Below, piece after piece: positions 1 through 8,520 of a stretch of 36,626 nucleotides of DNA. Source of the DNA: a virus; the IMG/VR virus record IMGVR_UViG_3300034073_004938, positions 1-36,626 of that record; one strand, given 5' to 3'. How positions within the stretch are numbered: position 1 is the stretch's first letter; the number at the start of each line of letters is the position of its first letter. The notes under the pieces were generated by a model. That model saw only the letters and a list, made by a program, of their open reading frames with translations. It had not been told where the DNA came from and ran no database searches. The position numbers and the translations under genes are program-made.

Positions 1-84
1 CGGCACGATGGCGGCTTTACGCCCATCGAACCGGGCGACGCGTTCCTGTTCGAGCCCGGCCAACCGCACCAACTCCTGAGCGAT
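1..84 (+). pseudogene. host cupin-domain gene fragment interrupted by the prophage
   Basis: Frame 1 is open from the first base and reads a glycine/proline-rich segment ending in PGQPHQLLSD, which resembles the second conserved box of small cupin proteins (PG..H...). The frame continues into prophage sequence and meets a TAG at 133-135 inside the first 17-bp end repeat. If the prophage is removed by joining CGAT at 81-84 with CGAT at 36610-36613, the frame continues as HQLLSDVHLE, which is plausible for a cupin beta strand. The gene is therefore probably a host gene inactivated by insertion. Only about 28 codons are visible, so the exact cupin family and function cannot be given. Confidence 0.5.
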
Positions 85-85
85 C

Positions 86-107
86 TGTATCCCGGCGAAA
101 AAACCGG
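86..107 (+). repeat. left terminal transposase-site-like sequence
   Basis: The sequence starts TGTAT and contains GGCGAAAAAACCGG at 94-107. From memory the Mu left end also starts TGTAT and contains CGAAAAAAACCGG, the core of its first MuA binding site. The mirrored right end has GGCGAAAAAA at 36592-36601 in inverted orientation. Identification as the cleavage end is an inference from this similarity and symmetry. Confidence 0.55.
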
Positions 108-122
108 AAGGCGGGGGATGGG

Positions 123-139
123 TTGGCGGACTTAGGGAT
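123..139 (+). repeat. 17-bp end repeat, copy 1
   Basis: TTGGCGGACTTAGGGAT occurs here and again at 158-174, exactly 35 bp apart. An inverted copy with one mismatch lies at 36468-36484 near the other end. Such placement suggests an accessory protein-binding site at the element ends. Confidence 0.8.
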
Positions 140-157
140 TTGTGCCCCGGTTTGCGC

Positions 158-174
158 TTGGCGGACTTAGGGAT
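158..174 (+). repeat. 17-bp end repeat, copy 2
   Basis: This is a perfect copy of the 123-139 repeat. It ends three bases before the stop codon of the last tail gene (178-180). The 35-bp period corresponds to a little over three helical turns, so proteins bound to both copies would lie on roughly the same face of the DNA. Confidence 0.8.
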
Positions 175-177
175 GGC

Positions 178-1275
178 TCAGGCCACCGTGGCGACGCCGA
201 GCTGGTAGCAGAGCAGGTTGTGGGTAGCCTTTACCTGGGCCAGCGTGAGGGCGGCGGGGATTACCAGCGAGTGCGCTACGTCGGCCTTGGCCAGGCTGCT
301 GCCGCTCAGGAGGGTGCCGGCGCTGCTGCCGAAGAGGGTTGCCGGGCCGGCCGTGAGGCTGCGAATGACGGCGTCGGTGCCGATGCTGGCGGCGTTCACG
401 TAGAGGGTCGCGTTGTTGCTCGCGCCGGTCCACACCACGGCCACACTGCGCCACGTATCGGCGGCGCTGTTAATCGAGCGGGCGTTGGTCCAGGTTTCCG
501 TGCCGCCCACCCAGGGCTCGTAGCGGTTGTCGCTGGCCACCACGAGGCCGAGGCTGGCCCCGGCTCCAGCGGTGCCGACGGCGAACAGGACCTGCTTGGC
601 CGAGACGGTGCTGTGCCGGACGAATGCAAAGAGCGTGCAGGCGGGTTGCGCGCCCGATAACGCCACGTTGCTGGCGCCCTTTGCCCAGGCCGTGCCGTCG
701 GCCCGGAAGTGCTGGTAATCCTCCGCCAGCGAAGCCCCGAAACCGATGCTGCCGGCCTGCCAGGTGCCGACGTGCCCGGCGCTGACCGCATCCCAGAGCC
801 CGTCGCCGTCGTAGCTCCAGGCGCCGTCGTGGCGGATGGCGGTCTCGCGGTTGGCATCCCACCAGAGCAATGGGGTGGTGCCGGCGGCGGTGGCGACCTC
901 GGTGACCGTGGGCAGACGACGGCGAGGGGCGATCTCCAGCAGGGTCACGTCCACGTTGCGCAGATCCATCGTCGAGGCATCCCAGACGGGGGTGTTGGCA
1001 AAGCGGACCTCGGAATGCCCTTCCCGGCTGATGTTGTCCCGGTAGTAAAAGGCCTCGTAACCGCCGTCGCGGTCGCCATGGAACTCCTGGAGGCGGGCCA
1101 GCTCGGCGCGCGTGAGCGCCCCGTGGCTGAGGGCAAACTGCCGCCGGAACGTCTGCGCCGCCCAGAGCCGGCGGGCGTAGGTGACCCCGGACTCCATCTC
1201 GTCGGTGACGACCCGGTTGAGCGGGGTGACCCGGCAGGTGCCGATGCCGGACAGGGGATAGGTTTCGGTGCTCAT
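178..1275 (-). CDS. distal tail protein with LamG-like C-terminal domain
   Basis: A 365-residue protein and the last gene of the tail operon. Residues 1-110 contain the pattern SG..YARR.W.A..FRR.F, AE..RLQEF and GGYEAFYYRD, which resembles the DUF2460-type tail proteins found next to L/K/J-like genes in siphophages and gene transfer agents. From about residue 150 the protein changes to a jelly-roll type sequence (TLFAFVRH, VLFAVGT, LYVNAASIGT) like LamG/concanavalin-like sugar-binding domains. The likely role is in the tail tip, with the C-terminal domain touching host surface glycans. The start overlaps the stop of the NlpC-J gene by 4 bases. The family assignment of the N-terminus is moderate; that it is a virion tail-tip component is well supported by position. 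Confidence 0.65.
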   Translation of the reverse strand: MSTETYPLSGIGTCRVTPLNRVVTDEMESGVTYARRLWAAQTFRRQFALSHGALTRAELARLQEFHGDRDGGYEAFYYRDNISREGHSEVRFANTPVWDASTMDLRNVDVTLLEIAPRRRLPTVTEVATAAGTTPLLWWDANRETAIRHDGAWSYDGDGLWDAVSAGHVGTWQAGSIGFGASLAEDYQHFRADGTAWAKGASNVALSGAQPACTLFAFVRHSTVSAKQVLFAVGTAGAGASLGLVVASDNRYEPWVGGTETWTNARSINSAADTWRSVAVVWTGASNNATLYVNAASIGTDAVIRSLTAGPATLFGSSAGTLLSGSSLAKADVAHSLVIPAALTLAQVKATHNLLCYQLGVATVA

Positions 1276-3425
1276 GCGTAAGGCAGCTCCACATACTGGC
1301 TGGCCTTGATCACCAGCCGGTCGTTTTCGTCGTGGGAAATCTCGTCGATGCGGGCCAGTTCGCCGGCCCAGCTCGGCATGGCGGGATGGGTCAGGTCAAT
1401 GGTGTCGCCGGGCTCCAGGGCGAGGCCGATCAGGTTGGTGGTGAACTCCACCGTCCACGTCCGGCCCAGCTCGAGGGCGAGGCGTTGCTGGGCGAGCCGG
1501 TAGGCCTGCGCCCAGCCGGTCACGGCGGGGAAGTGCAGGGCCTTTTCGAGAATGGGTTCGAGGCCTTCCTCGCGGCGGGCTTCCTGGTCGGCCAAGTCGT
1601 CGGCAAAAACGGCGGTCTGGGCGCTGAAGTTGTCCACGTCGTTGAAGACCACCTTGAGCCGGTTGGCGGCGGTGGATTGGTCTAGGAAGCTGACCTTGAA
1701 CCGGTCGCGCAGGATGCTGTCGGCGTCGAAGCTGTAGACGCTCGACGAGTTGCGGATGGGCTTCAGCTTCAGCTTGCCGTCGGAGACCAGCAGGACCGAC
1801 GTGCAGGCATCGAGCAGCGCCTGCAGGTGATCGAGGGCCGGACGGCGGCGGTCCACGGTGTAGTTGGTGGTGTAACGGAGGTCGGAAACGGTCCCGGAAG
1901 GCGTGGGGGTGTCCACGGTCTCGCTGAAGTAGTCCTGGGCGGCGTCAAAGCTGGCCCAGTCGATCTTGGAAGCGGGTTTGCCCAGGCCGTAACGCTCATT
2001 GGTGAGCAGATGCAGGACGTGATGGGTGGGGGTCGTCCGCCAGGCCTGCTGGTAGTAGGTGTAGGTGACCAGCACGGTCGCCGCGGCGGCGGGGGCGGTG
2101 AGGAACTCCAGGTAACCCTGCTCGCGGTTCAGCCGGTAGACGTTGCCGGTCTGGTGGGTGGCGTCCATCTCGTCGTAGCTGGTGCCGTTGACGGTGACCG
2201 ATGCGACCGACACGACGTCGGGATGGAGCAGCACGCCATACTTCCGCGAGCCATCCCAGAGGGCGCCCAAGTCCTCGGCCGTGGCGGTGCTGGTCAGGAA
2301 GCCGGTTTCGTCGAACAGGCGCACGGGGCGGCCCTGGACGAGGGCAATGACGTTGAACTGGCTGTATTTCCGGGAATCCACCAGCCGGAAGACCCCGTAG
2401 GCGCAACCGTTCAAGCCGTAGAGCGGGAAGGCCCGGTCGTAGCTGGCCCGCAGGTCAATGGGGACGATCTCGGGCCGGCTGCCGGGGATGTCCAGAACCG
2501 CCTGCCGCATGGTGATCGACGGCCGGTCATCGAGGCTCAGGATGGTGCCATCCCAGACCTCCGCGCGGGTGGTCAGGCCGAGCCCGCCGAGGTCGTAATA
2601 GAACCCGGTCGTGGTGTCACCCAGCGGGGGCGCATCGGAGAACCAGACGTTGCTGTCCCAAGTGTTGCCGTTGATGCGCAGGTTGAGCAGCCCGTAACCG
2701 CTCACCGGGCCGGCGCAGAAGACCACGATGCTGACCGTCTTTTGCTCGGCCGGATCGGTGACCTCGCCGGTCTTATCCGTGAGGGCCTGGTAGATGATAT
2801 TCCCGGCGCACCAGACCTTGCCCAGCACGTCGGGCAGCGGCACCTCGGCGGTGTTCTGGGTCACCAGCCCGTCGAACCCATACCGGCCCCGGGTCGAGCC
2901 GTAGGCGGCGAGGTTCGGCATCAGCACGATGCTGAGGACCAGCGACACGATGGCCAGCACGCCCAGTATGATGGTGATCGGCTCGTGGAGCGACGGGATG
3001 GCCAGCAGTTGGCCCAGCCGGGCGGTATCGCCCAGCGGCACGCAGCCCACGGCCCGCAGGCCGACGCGGGCCAGCAAGTCCAGGGAGCGATCGAGGCGCA
3101 CGCCGCCAAACGTGCAGTGCATCAGCCGGCCGTCCTCGGTCACGACGCCGACGTGCATCAGGACACCCTTGGCGTTGGCGAAGAAGACCGCGTTCCCGGC
3201 CATGGCGGCGAGGGGCCCAATGGGGTCCACCAGCGCCAAGACGGCCGGCGTGCAAGCGGCCCGCGCGGGGCCTTCCGGGGTGTTGCCAGGCTCGGCTTCG
3301 GGCAGCGGAATGCCGTTCTCGGCGCAGTAGAGCAGGACGAACCCGACGCAATCGACGACGTCCGGCCCGCGGCCGTTGGGCGACCAGCGCAGGCGGCGCA
3401 GGCGTTGGAGGGAGTCAGCGGTCAT
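1272..3425 (-). CDS. tail-tip fusion: NlpC/P60-type peptidase plus J-like central protein
   Basis: A 717-residue protein. Residues 1-130 look like an NlpC/P60 cysteine peptidase: DCVGF (Cys26), LMHVGVV (His91) and a second histidine at 103. Residues 149-169 are a hydrophobic helix, as in lambda gpI-type proteins. From about 175 the protein follows the phage J/tail_3 pattern (YGSTRGRYG, NTAEVPLPDVLGKVWCAGNII) and ends in late J-type beta domains (ALEPGDTIDLTHP). In lambda K, I and J are separate genes; here they appear to be one polypeptide. The expected role is peptidoglycan cleavage and tip assembly during DNA entry. The gene follows the small coiled-coil gene, overlapping it by 4 bases. Confidence 0.82.
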   Translation of the reverse strand: MTADSLQRLRRLRWSPNGRGPDVVDCVGFVLLYCAENGIPLPEAEPGNTPEGPARAACTPAVLALVDPIGPLAAMAGNAVFFANAKGVLMHVGVVTEDGRLMHCTFGGVRLDRSLDLLARVGLRAVGCVPLGDTARLGQLLAIPSLHEPITIILGVLAIVSLVLSIVLMPNLAAYGSTRGRYGFDGLVTQNTAEVPLPDVLGKVWCAGNIIYQALTDKTGEVTDPAEQKTVSIVVFCAGPVSGYGLLNLRINGNTWDSNVWFSDAPPLGDTTTGFYYDLGGLGLTTRAEVWDGTILSLDDRPSITMRQAVLDIPGSRPEIVPIDLRASYDRAFPLYGLNGCAYGVFRLVDSRKYSQFNVIALVQGRPVRLFDETGFLTSTATAEDLGALWDGSRKYGVLLHPDVVSVASVTVNGTSYDEMDATHQTGNVYRLNREQGYLEFLTAPAAAATVLVTYTYYQQAWRTTPTHHVLHLLTNERYGLGKPASKIDWASFDAAQDYFSETVDTPTPSGTVSDLRYTTNYTVDRRRPALDHLQALLDACTSVLLVSDGKLKLKPIRNSSSVYSFDADSILRDRFKVSFLDQSTAANRLKVVFNDVDNFSAQTAVFADDLADQEARREEGLEPILEKALHFPAVTGWAQAYRLAQQRLALELGRTWTVEFTTNLIGLALEPGDTIDLTHPAMPSWAGELARIDEISHDENDRLVIKASQYVELPYA

Positions 3426-3694
3426 GGCAGCGTGGGCTTCCGGGTGCGATTCTGGCGCCGGGATGCCTTTGCCGTCCGCATGATAATGTCGATCTCCTTC
3501 TGTTGCGTTTGCAGACGGTTGTTCAGTCGCTCGTTTTCAGCTCGGTAGTATTCTGACATTTTACGGAGCCGAATCCTGCTATTCTCAAGGGGTTCAACCA
3601 ATTCTATGGCTTTTCCCAAGGCTTTGCTCAGCCGGGCGTTTTTGATCCAAAGCCACACGGCCAAGGCAGCCAGTCCAATCACAAATGGGGTCAT
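3422..3694 (-). CDS. small membrane-anchored coiled-coil protein
   Basis: A 90-residue protein. I chose ATG 3694 because it overlaps the stop of the upstream hub gene (ATGA) and gives an N-terminal transmembrane segment (residues 2-18, rich in L, A, V and W). A charged coiled coil follows (residues 20-75, with heptads such as LEN, LRKM, ERLNNRLQTQQKEI), then a basic tail. The gene has clearly lower GC than its neighbours, which suggests late acquisition. The layout resembles phage i-spanins and other membrane-anchored coiled-coil proteins, but its position inside the tail-tip genes is unusual. Function unknown. Confidence 0.65.
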   Translation of the reverse strand: MTPFVIGLAALAVWLWIKNARLSKALGKAIELVEPLENSRIRLRKMSEYYRAENERLNNRLQTQQKEIDIIMRTAKASRRQNRTRKPTLP

Positions 3695-5208
3695 GGAATA
3701 TACCGGTCGTTGGTGCTGCCGTCGCCCGCGTTGTTGCCGGCGCCGGGGGCGGTCACGGTGGCGCCCGAGGCGGCCACGCTGATCTCCTGCCCGATGTTCG
3801 GGAAACCGCCGAAGAACTCGGTTCGGCGGCGCTCGGCGCAGGCGTTGAAGCTGCGGTTGCAGCCGCGCTCGATCACGAAGGTATCGCCGCTGGCCGGGGC
3901 CACGGGCAGGGCGCGTTCCAGCACCACGCTGCCGTTCCAGCTTTCCTTGATCACCCGGCTTACGTTGCGGAGCGCCGCGGTGGTCGTGGCCGCGCCAAAG
4001 GTGATGCGGCCGGCGCGCCAGTAATGCCGACCGGCGGCGTAGGCCTCCACGGTTTCCAGCGCGGGCACCCAGTGGCCGACGGCCCAGCGGGACCGCAGGC
4101 ACAGCTTCCAGTAGCGGGCGCTGCTGGCGTGGGGAATCAGTGCCTCGCCCACGGTCTGCCCAGCGCCCTCATTGGCCGGCATCTCAAAGTCCAGCTCGTG
4201 GGTGTAGGTCGTGGCGTCGGGGCTGCTGTGGAACTGCCACAGGCGCGGCATCGTCTCGCGGCCGAGGTTGGCGACCGAGGTAAGCCGCCAGACCTTGGGC
4301 GTCACGGCGCTGCCGAAATCAATCCGCAGGTTGGGGTTCAGCAGGGGGTTCTTCCGCCCTTCCTCCGCGCTGGGGATTTCCCAGTAACCTTGCACGCAAT
4401 CGCCCCAGTTCGAACGGGAGGTGCTGAGCTGCCAGCTCGATGCCTCGGACGACTTAACCCGGTAGCCTTCGAAGCCGGTCTGGCTGCTGCTGGCGGTGAA
4501 GTCGCCGCTGGCCAGCGCATTGACCAGGTCGGTGCCGTAGCTGCCCGTGCTGTCGTCCTCGGTCAGGCCGCTGCTATTGACCGTGGTGGTGGTGCTGCCG
4601 GATCCACAGGTCTTGGCCTTGTAATGGTCGACGTGGAACCGCATGGCCCCGCAGCCGTCATCGGCCCACTTGAACCGGCAGGCGCTGTGGAAGGTGTCGC
4701 GGGGCAACTGCACGGTGAACGTGCCGAGGTCCGACGAGCAGGCCAGCGCGACGCTTTGCAGGCTGACCGCGGCGCTGTTCACCCGGCCGCTGAAGAGCGT
4801 GGTGCAATCGTCGGCGGTGAGGGTGCTGCTGCTGGTGGTGGGCACCTTGCGGATGACGAGCCGGGCGCGGCGCCAATCCACGGCGGCCAACATGTCGGCC
4901 CACTCGCCGGTCACGTTGCTGAAGGTCACCGTGAGGCGGTCGTCCTTGGACTGGCCGCTGCTCCGTGCCGAGTCGCGGGTGACCGGCCAGGCAATGTAAG
5001 TGGCGGCGTCGCCCTGGGTGCCGGTGGGTTCGGGTTCGGTCTGCGGGGTGAAGAAGGCGAGGTTGCCCGAGTAATTGGCGACCCTCAGGACGTCGGTGGT
5101 GCCAAACGGCGTGGTGATGCTCGCGGGCAGGTAAACGTCGTAGATCTCCGCCCAGCCGCTGGTGAGCGCGGCGGCCTCGGTCGAGACGGGTGACGTGAGC
5201 GTCTTCAT
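3691..5208 (-). CDS. tail hub protein, lambda L / BR0599-DUF2163 like, with inserted discoidin-like domain
   Basis: A 505-residue protein. It carries the cysteine signature of the L/BR0599 group. Cys177, Cys186 and Cys201 lie in ACRFKW..DGCG....C, and the C-terminal motif GCNRSFNAC plus FFGGFPNIG (Cys450, Cys457, residues 467-473) is close to the family hallmark. Between these parts, residues about 220-390 form an extra segment whose pattern (WRLTS, LWQFHSSPD, YWKLCLRS) resembles F5/8 type C (discoidin) sugar-binding domains. The protein is likely the hub joining tail tube and tip, with the insert displayed outward. Its start is preceded by an intergenic repeat zone. Confidence 0.72.
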   Translation of the reverse strand: MKTLTSPVSTEAAALTSGWAEIYDVYLPASITTPFGTTDVLRVANYSGNLAFFTPQTEPEPTGTQGDAATYIAWPVTRDSARSSGQSKDDRLTVTFSNVTGEWADMLAAVDWRRARLVIRKVPTTSSSTLTADDCTTLFSGRVNSAAVSLQSVALACSSDLGTFTVQLPRDTFHSACRFKWADDGCGAMRFHVDHYKAKTCGSGSTTTTVNSSGLTEDDSTGSYGTDLVNALASGDFTASSSQTGFEGYRVKSSEASSWQLSTSRSNWGDCVQGYWEIPSAEEGRKNPLLNPNLRIDFGSAVTPKVWRLTSVANLGRETMPRLWQFHSSPDATTYTHELDFEMPANEGAGQTVGEALIPHASSARYWKLCLRSRWAVGHWVPALETVEAYAAGRHYWRAGRITFGAATTTAALRNVSRVIKESWNGSVVLERALPVAPASGDTFVIERGCNRSFNACAERRRTEFFGGFPNIGQEISVAASGATVTAPGAGNNAGDGSTNDRYIP

Positions 5209-5318
5209 GGTTTAACAGCGAAGGCGCGAAGGGGCAGAGCAGCAGACGCGGAGAGGGGAGACGCGGAGACGGTTCCTGCTTTTGTCCGTTCCTGCTTTCC
5301 GGCTTTCCAGATTCGCCC
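5209..5318. repeat. intergenic low-complexity repeats (GCGAAGG type and TTCCTGCTTTCC type)
   Basis: The spacer contains AACAGCGAAGGCGCGAAGGG at 5214-5233, a type also found at 27664-27690 and 29903-29930. A pyrimidine-rich TTCCTGCTTTCCGGCTTTCC element lies around 5285-5312 and recurs near 11080-11105 and 23183-23210. No gene is seen here. Confidence 0.75.
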
Positions 5319-5582
5319 TCATTGCCGTGCCCTCCATTGGGCGAGGTTCCATAGGGCGACCAGGCCGCTCACCGTAGCCACTGCGGCGCAGGCTTCAAGG
5401 GGCAGGTTGCTGAGCACCACGCAGAAGAGGACGTTGCTGGCGATCCAGTAACGCCAGCCCAGCCGGCGGACGACTTGGTTCAGCTCACCGCTCAGGTCGG
5501 GCGTCACGAGCCAGGTGGTGTAGACGTCGGCCCAGCGGGCGAACAGCAGGATGACGAGGCGAAGTTGTTGGTCCGTGGTCAT
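5319..5582 (-). CDS. small membrane protein in tail operon
   Basis: An 87-residue protein with two hydrophobic segments (about residues 45-60 and 63-80) after an amphipathic N-terminus containing ARWADVYTTW and ELNQVVRRLG. The D..TT...E.N pattern resembles small integral membrane proteins of the DUF5658 type, but the match is from memory and weak. It lies between the gp10-like gene and the hub gene. It might be a holin-like protein or a minor tail-associated membrane protein. Confidence 0.6.
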   Translation of the reverse strand: MTTDQQLRLVILLFARWADVYTTWLVTPDLSGELNQVVRRLGWRYWIASNVLFCVVLSNLPLEACAAVATVSGLVALWNLAQWRARQ

Positions 5583-5592
5583 GGGTCCTGGG

Positions 5593-6192
5593 TCATTGCC
5601 CTTCGAGGGCTTTCTTCACGCCCGCATTCACCTCGCGGAGGATCCGCGGCAGCGCCTGCTGCAGGGCGGGGCGCAGGAAGGGTTTGCCGGCGTAGTTCAG
5701 CGTCCGTGTGTGGGCGCGCACCTGTTCGACTTCCTTCGAGATCACGGCCTTGCCCAGCTTGCGGGCGGTGCCCTGCCCCGCGGCCGAGGCCGCCCGCGTG
5801 CCGGGACCGCCACTGCGGCCAAAGGTGACCGGGGCCATGCCCTGGCCGGGGCTCGCCACGATGCGGATCACGCGCGTGTGCGCCTTGACCTGTTGCGTGC
5901 CCTGGAACCCGAACTCGTGGAAGGCGCCGTAGAAGACATTGGTGCCGATGGCGCCGACGATGCGGTCGGTCTCGTGGTCCACGCGGCTGGTGATGCTGCC
6001 GAACAGGCGGCCGGTGACCACGCCCAGCCGGGCCGGGCGCGGACCTCGCAGGAAGCTGCGCTGGCTGATCCCGACGGCGTATTGCAGGCCGCGTGCAAGC
6101 GCCTGGCCAACCTCCTGCCGGACCCGCCCATCGAGCGAGTCGAGCTGGCGCAGGACGATCTGCGTGCCTTGGAGTTTGACGGTGGCTTGCAT
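5593..6192 (-). CDS. HK97 gp10-like / virion morphogenesis protein
   Basis: A 199-residue protein. It has VFYGAFHEFG and, near the C-terminus, KPFLRPAL, the two recognisable boxes of the HK97 gp10-like tail completion family (usually Y....EFG and .PFLRPA). The predominantly alpha/beta sequence and length fit. In many siphophages this gene sits between the connector and tail tube genes; here it lies after the tape measure gene, which is an unusual position. Its product would act at the neck or tail completion step. Confidence 0.75.
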   Translation of the reverse strand: MQATVKLQGTQIVLRQLDSLDGRVRQEVGQALARGLQYAVGISQRSFLRGPRPARLGVVTGRLFGSITSRVDHETDRIVGAIGTNVFYGAFHEFGFQGTQQVKAHTRVIRIVASPGQGMAPVTFGRSGGPGTRAASAAGQGTARKLGKAVISKEVEQVRAHTRTLNYAGKPFLRPALQQALPRILREVNAGVKKALEGQ

Positions 6193-6195
6193 GGC

Positions 6196-6228
6196 GAAGG
6201 CAGAAGGAAGAAGGCAGAATGCAGAATT
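6196..6228. repeat. GAAGGCAGAAGG-type repeat at a gene junction
   Basis: The purine-rich unit (GCAGAAGGAAGAAGGCAGAA) lies between the tape measure stop and the next start. The stop codon TAA of the tape measure gene (6227-6229) lies at the edge of the repeat. The same family appears at 16333-16364, 16433-16468, 26713-26752 and 26768-26792. Confidence 0.75.
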
Positions 6229-8278
6229 ACTGGCCGACGGCCTTCACGGCGGAGCGCACGGCGGAGTCGCGGCCGAGCTGTTGGGTGATGCGGACCTCGG
6301 CGCCGACCACGGCGTCCTGGGTGATCTCCGCGCGCAGGCCGGGGGCCATGTTGACGTCGATCACGATGCGGCCGGTGCCGCCGCCGCTGCCGTTCGCGAG
6401 CGCCGCGGCGCCGCCGGCCGACATGACGGCGAGTTCCTTGCCCTGGGCAAAACCGGTCATGGCCTGCACGCCGCCAAAGGCCATCGGGCGCGGCTTGGCG
6501 AGGACCGTCATCATCTCCATGCCCGCCTCGCCGGCGACGACGTTGAAGCGCGGGAAGTAGGTCGCGTGGTTGAGCTGCGTGAGGCCCTCCGCGGCGAAGG
6601 TCGGGGGCAGGCCCGCGGCGGCAAAGGTGGTGCCACCCTCGGCAAAGGCCGCGCCGAACATGCCGCGGATGGCCCGGAGAATGAGCGTCTGCAGGATCAG
6701 TTGGGCGATCTGCGCAAAGAGGTCGCTGAAGAACTTGTCGGCCTCGAACTTGCCGGTGCGGAAGGCGTTCACGAGCCCGCCGGCCACGTTGGTGGCGATG
6801 GTCTGCTCGATCTGCGCGGTGACCTGCCGCCATTCCTGGAGGCGTTCCTCGTGGGCGCGGCGTTCCTGTTCCCGCTGGCGTTGCAGGCCCTCTTCCACGG
6901 CGCGATCGCGTTCGAAGGCGGCGTCGCGGGTCATCGAGGTCATCTGCTCCTCGGTGATCTTGTGCTCCGCGGCCAGGCGTTGGTAGGTGGCCACGCGGCG
7001 GTCATACTCTTCGTTGACCTTGCCGAGGCGGTAATCGCCGGCCCGGATGCTCTCGAGGGTGAGTTGCTGCTCCAGGGCAGTCAGCTCCTCGGTGGCCTCG
7101 CGGGCGAGCTTGCGGCGCTGTTCGTTGGCCTCGGCATCGGTGGGGCCGAATTGCTCGGTGTTGACCTTGCGGAAGCGGTCGGCGCCCGCGGCGGCGCTCA
7201 GGGTGGTGCGCGGCGGTGCGGGCGGGCCGTATTGCTCGCCGCCGCCCAGCCCGGCCGGGGTGTAATTGAGCAGGCCCATGGCGCGGGCCACGGCTTCGTC
7301 CTGCTGGAGCAGCGCCTCGGCGTTGATCGCCCGGTCGTCGCGCGGGTAGGCATAGATGCCGGCCGGCGACTTGGTGGCGTTGAACATGGACCGCAGGGCG
7401 GCCTGCGCCTTCTCGGCCTCGCCCGCGCGGGACGGGTCGTTGATTCCGAGCATCATCAGGTCCACGTCCAGGCGGCTGGCGGTCTTGGCGCGGGTCGCGA
7501 CGTCCACCGAACCGAGTTCGGCCTGCGCCTTCAGGATGGCTGCCTTGTCGATCAGTTCCTTGAGCTCGGCGATGGCCGGCGTGATGGCCTCGGCAAGCCA
7601 GGCGCCGGTGGTCTTCTGGATGTCGCCCCACAGCTTGGCGAGCTGTTCGGTCTGCCCCAGGAGCGTGCCGACTTCGCCGCCGGCCAGTCCCTGGAAGCGG
7701 GCTTCCACCTGTTCGACCACGCTGGTGAGGCGCGTGCCGGCGTCGGCCGTGGCGTCGATCTGGAAGCCGTAGCGTTCGAAGGCGGCGGTCTCCCCGGCGA
7801 CCGCGCGGCCCAGCATCGTGGCGGCGGTGTTCAGGTCGGTGCCGAGGCCGACGGAGAGGTCGAGGGCGGCCCGGGTGAGCCGGTCCATGTCGGCGCGGGC
7901 GGCGCCGAACTGGATCAGCAATCGCTGGCTGGAAATGATGGCGTCGTCGTCGGCCGTGGTGACCTCGGCCAACGCATCGGCCTGCTCGCGGAGGTCGCGG
8001 ACGTATTCGTCGGAGAACTGGCCGGCGGCGCGGAGCGTGTTGTTGAGGCGATTGAGCCCGGCCTCGGAATCGGCGAAGGCCTTGACCGCATCGAGCCCGA
8101 ACTTGGCGACGGCGCCGGCGGTGAAGGTGGCGGCGAGCGTCTGCGAGAGGCGCTGCAGGTGCTCATTGAGCCCACCCGCGGCGGATTGCACGCCTTCGAG
8201 GTCGCGTTTGGCGTCCTGGGCACCGGTGCCGGTGCGCAGGATTTCAATGATGGCCTGAACCTTCTGGGATTCGTTCAT
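6227..8278 (-). CDS. tape measure protein
   Basis: A 683-residue protein directly downstream of the G/GT chaperone region, the standard place for a tape measure gene. The N-terminus is alpha-helical (VQAIIEILRTGTGAQDAKRDLEGVQ, given here as a general description of residues 7-31). It is followed by the TMP-type core with SQRLLIQFG, LDLSVGLGTDLNTAATMLGRA and GETAAFERYGF around residues 110-175. A hydrophobic helix (LILQTLILRAIRGMFGAAFA) lies around residues 535-555. Helical and charged regions fill the middle, and the C-terminus is glycine-rich. It sets tail length and is presumably ejected with the DNA. Its start overlaps the stop of the preceding 81-residue gene (ATGA). Confidence 0.88.
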   Translation of the reverse strand: MNESQKVQAIIEILRTGTGAQDAKRDLEGVQSAAGGLNEHLQRLSQTLAATFTAGAVAKFGLDAVKAFADSEAGLNRLNNTLRAAGQFSDEYVRDLREQADALAEVTTADDDAIISSQRLLIQFGAARADMDRLTRAALDLSVGLGTDLNTAATMLGRAVAGETAAFERYGFQIDATADAGTRLTSVVEQVEARFQGLAGGEVGTLLGQTEQLAKLWGDIQKTTGAWLAEAITPAIAELKELIDKAAILKAQAELGSVDVATRAKTASRLDVDLMMLGINDPSRAGEAEKAQAALRSMFNATKSPAGIYAYPRDDRAINAEALLQQDEAVARAMGLLNYTPAGLGGGEQYGPPAPPRTTLSAAAGADRFRKVNTEQFGPTDAEANEQRRKLAREATEELTALEQQLTLESIRAGDYRLGKVNEEYDRRVATYQRLAAEHKITEEQMTSMTRDAAFERDRAVEEGLQRQREQERRAHEERLQEWRQVTAQIEQTIATNVAGGLVNAFRTGKFEADKFFSDLFAQIAQLILQTLILRAIRGMFGAAFAEGGTTFAAAGLPPTFAAEGLTQLNHATYFPRFNVVAGEAGMEMMTVLAKPRPMAFGGVQAMTGFAQGKELAVMSAGGAAALANGSGGGTGRIVIDVNMAPGLRAEITQDAVVGAEVRITQQLGRDSAVRSAVKAVGQ

Positions 8279-8520
8279 TTGACCTCTCGGAGATCGAAGC
8301 GGCGCACGGCAGCCGGCCGGAAGACCACGTTGCGATCGGCAAACTGGTCCACGATTTCAACGACCTCGTCGCCGGTATCCAGCGGTTGGCCGACGGGGCA
8401 GAACGCGATCAGTTCCAGCAGGTCGGCGTTGGCCTGTTCGATGGCGGCGCGCTCAACTTCCCGGGCGGCCAAAATCTTGCGGGCGAGGCGGCGGGCTTTC
8501 TGTTCCTGGGCTTTGGTCAT
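8275..8520 (-). CDS. small tail-region protein between the T frame and tape measure
   Basis: An 81-residue protein with a basic helical N-terminus (KARRLARKIL) and an acidic C-terminal half. It begins within the last codons of the GT frame and its stop overlaps the tape measure start. It has no cysteine pattern or domain I recognise. Given its place it may belong to the tail assembly chaperone set. Confidence 0.6.
   Translation of the reverse strand: MTKAQEQKARRLARKILAAREVERAAIEQANADLLELIAFCPVGQPLDTGDEVVEIVDQFADRNVVFRPAAVRRFDLREVK

Noticed and set aside
1827-3548. Long plus-strand open frames (for example 573 residues here, 1005 residues at 5939-8956)
   Set aside because: They are antisense to well-supported tail genes, are Gly/Ala/Val/Arg-rich as expected for shadow frames in GC-rich DNA, and have no domain motifs.
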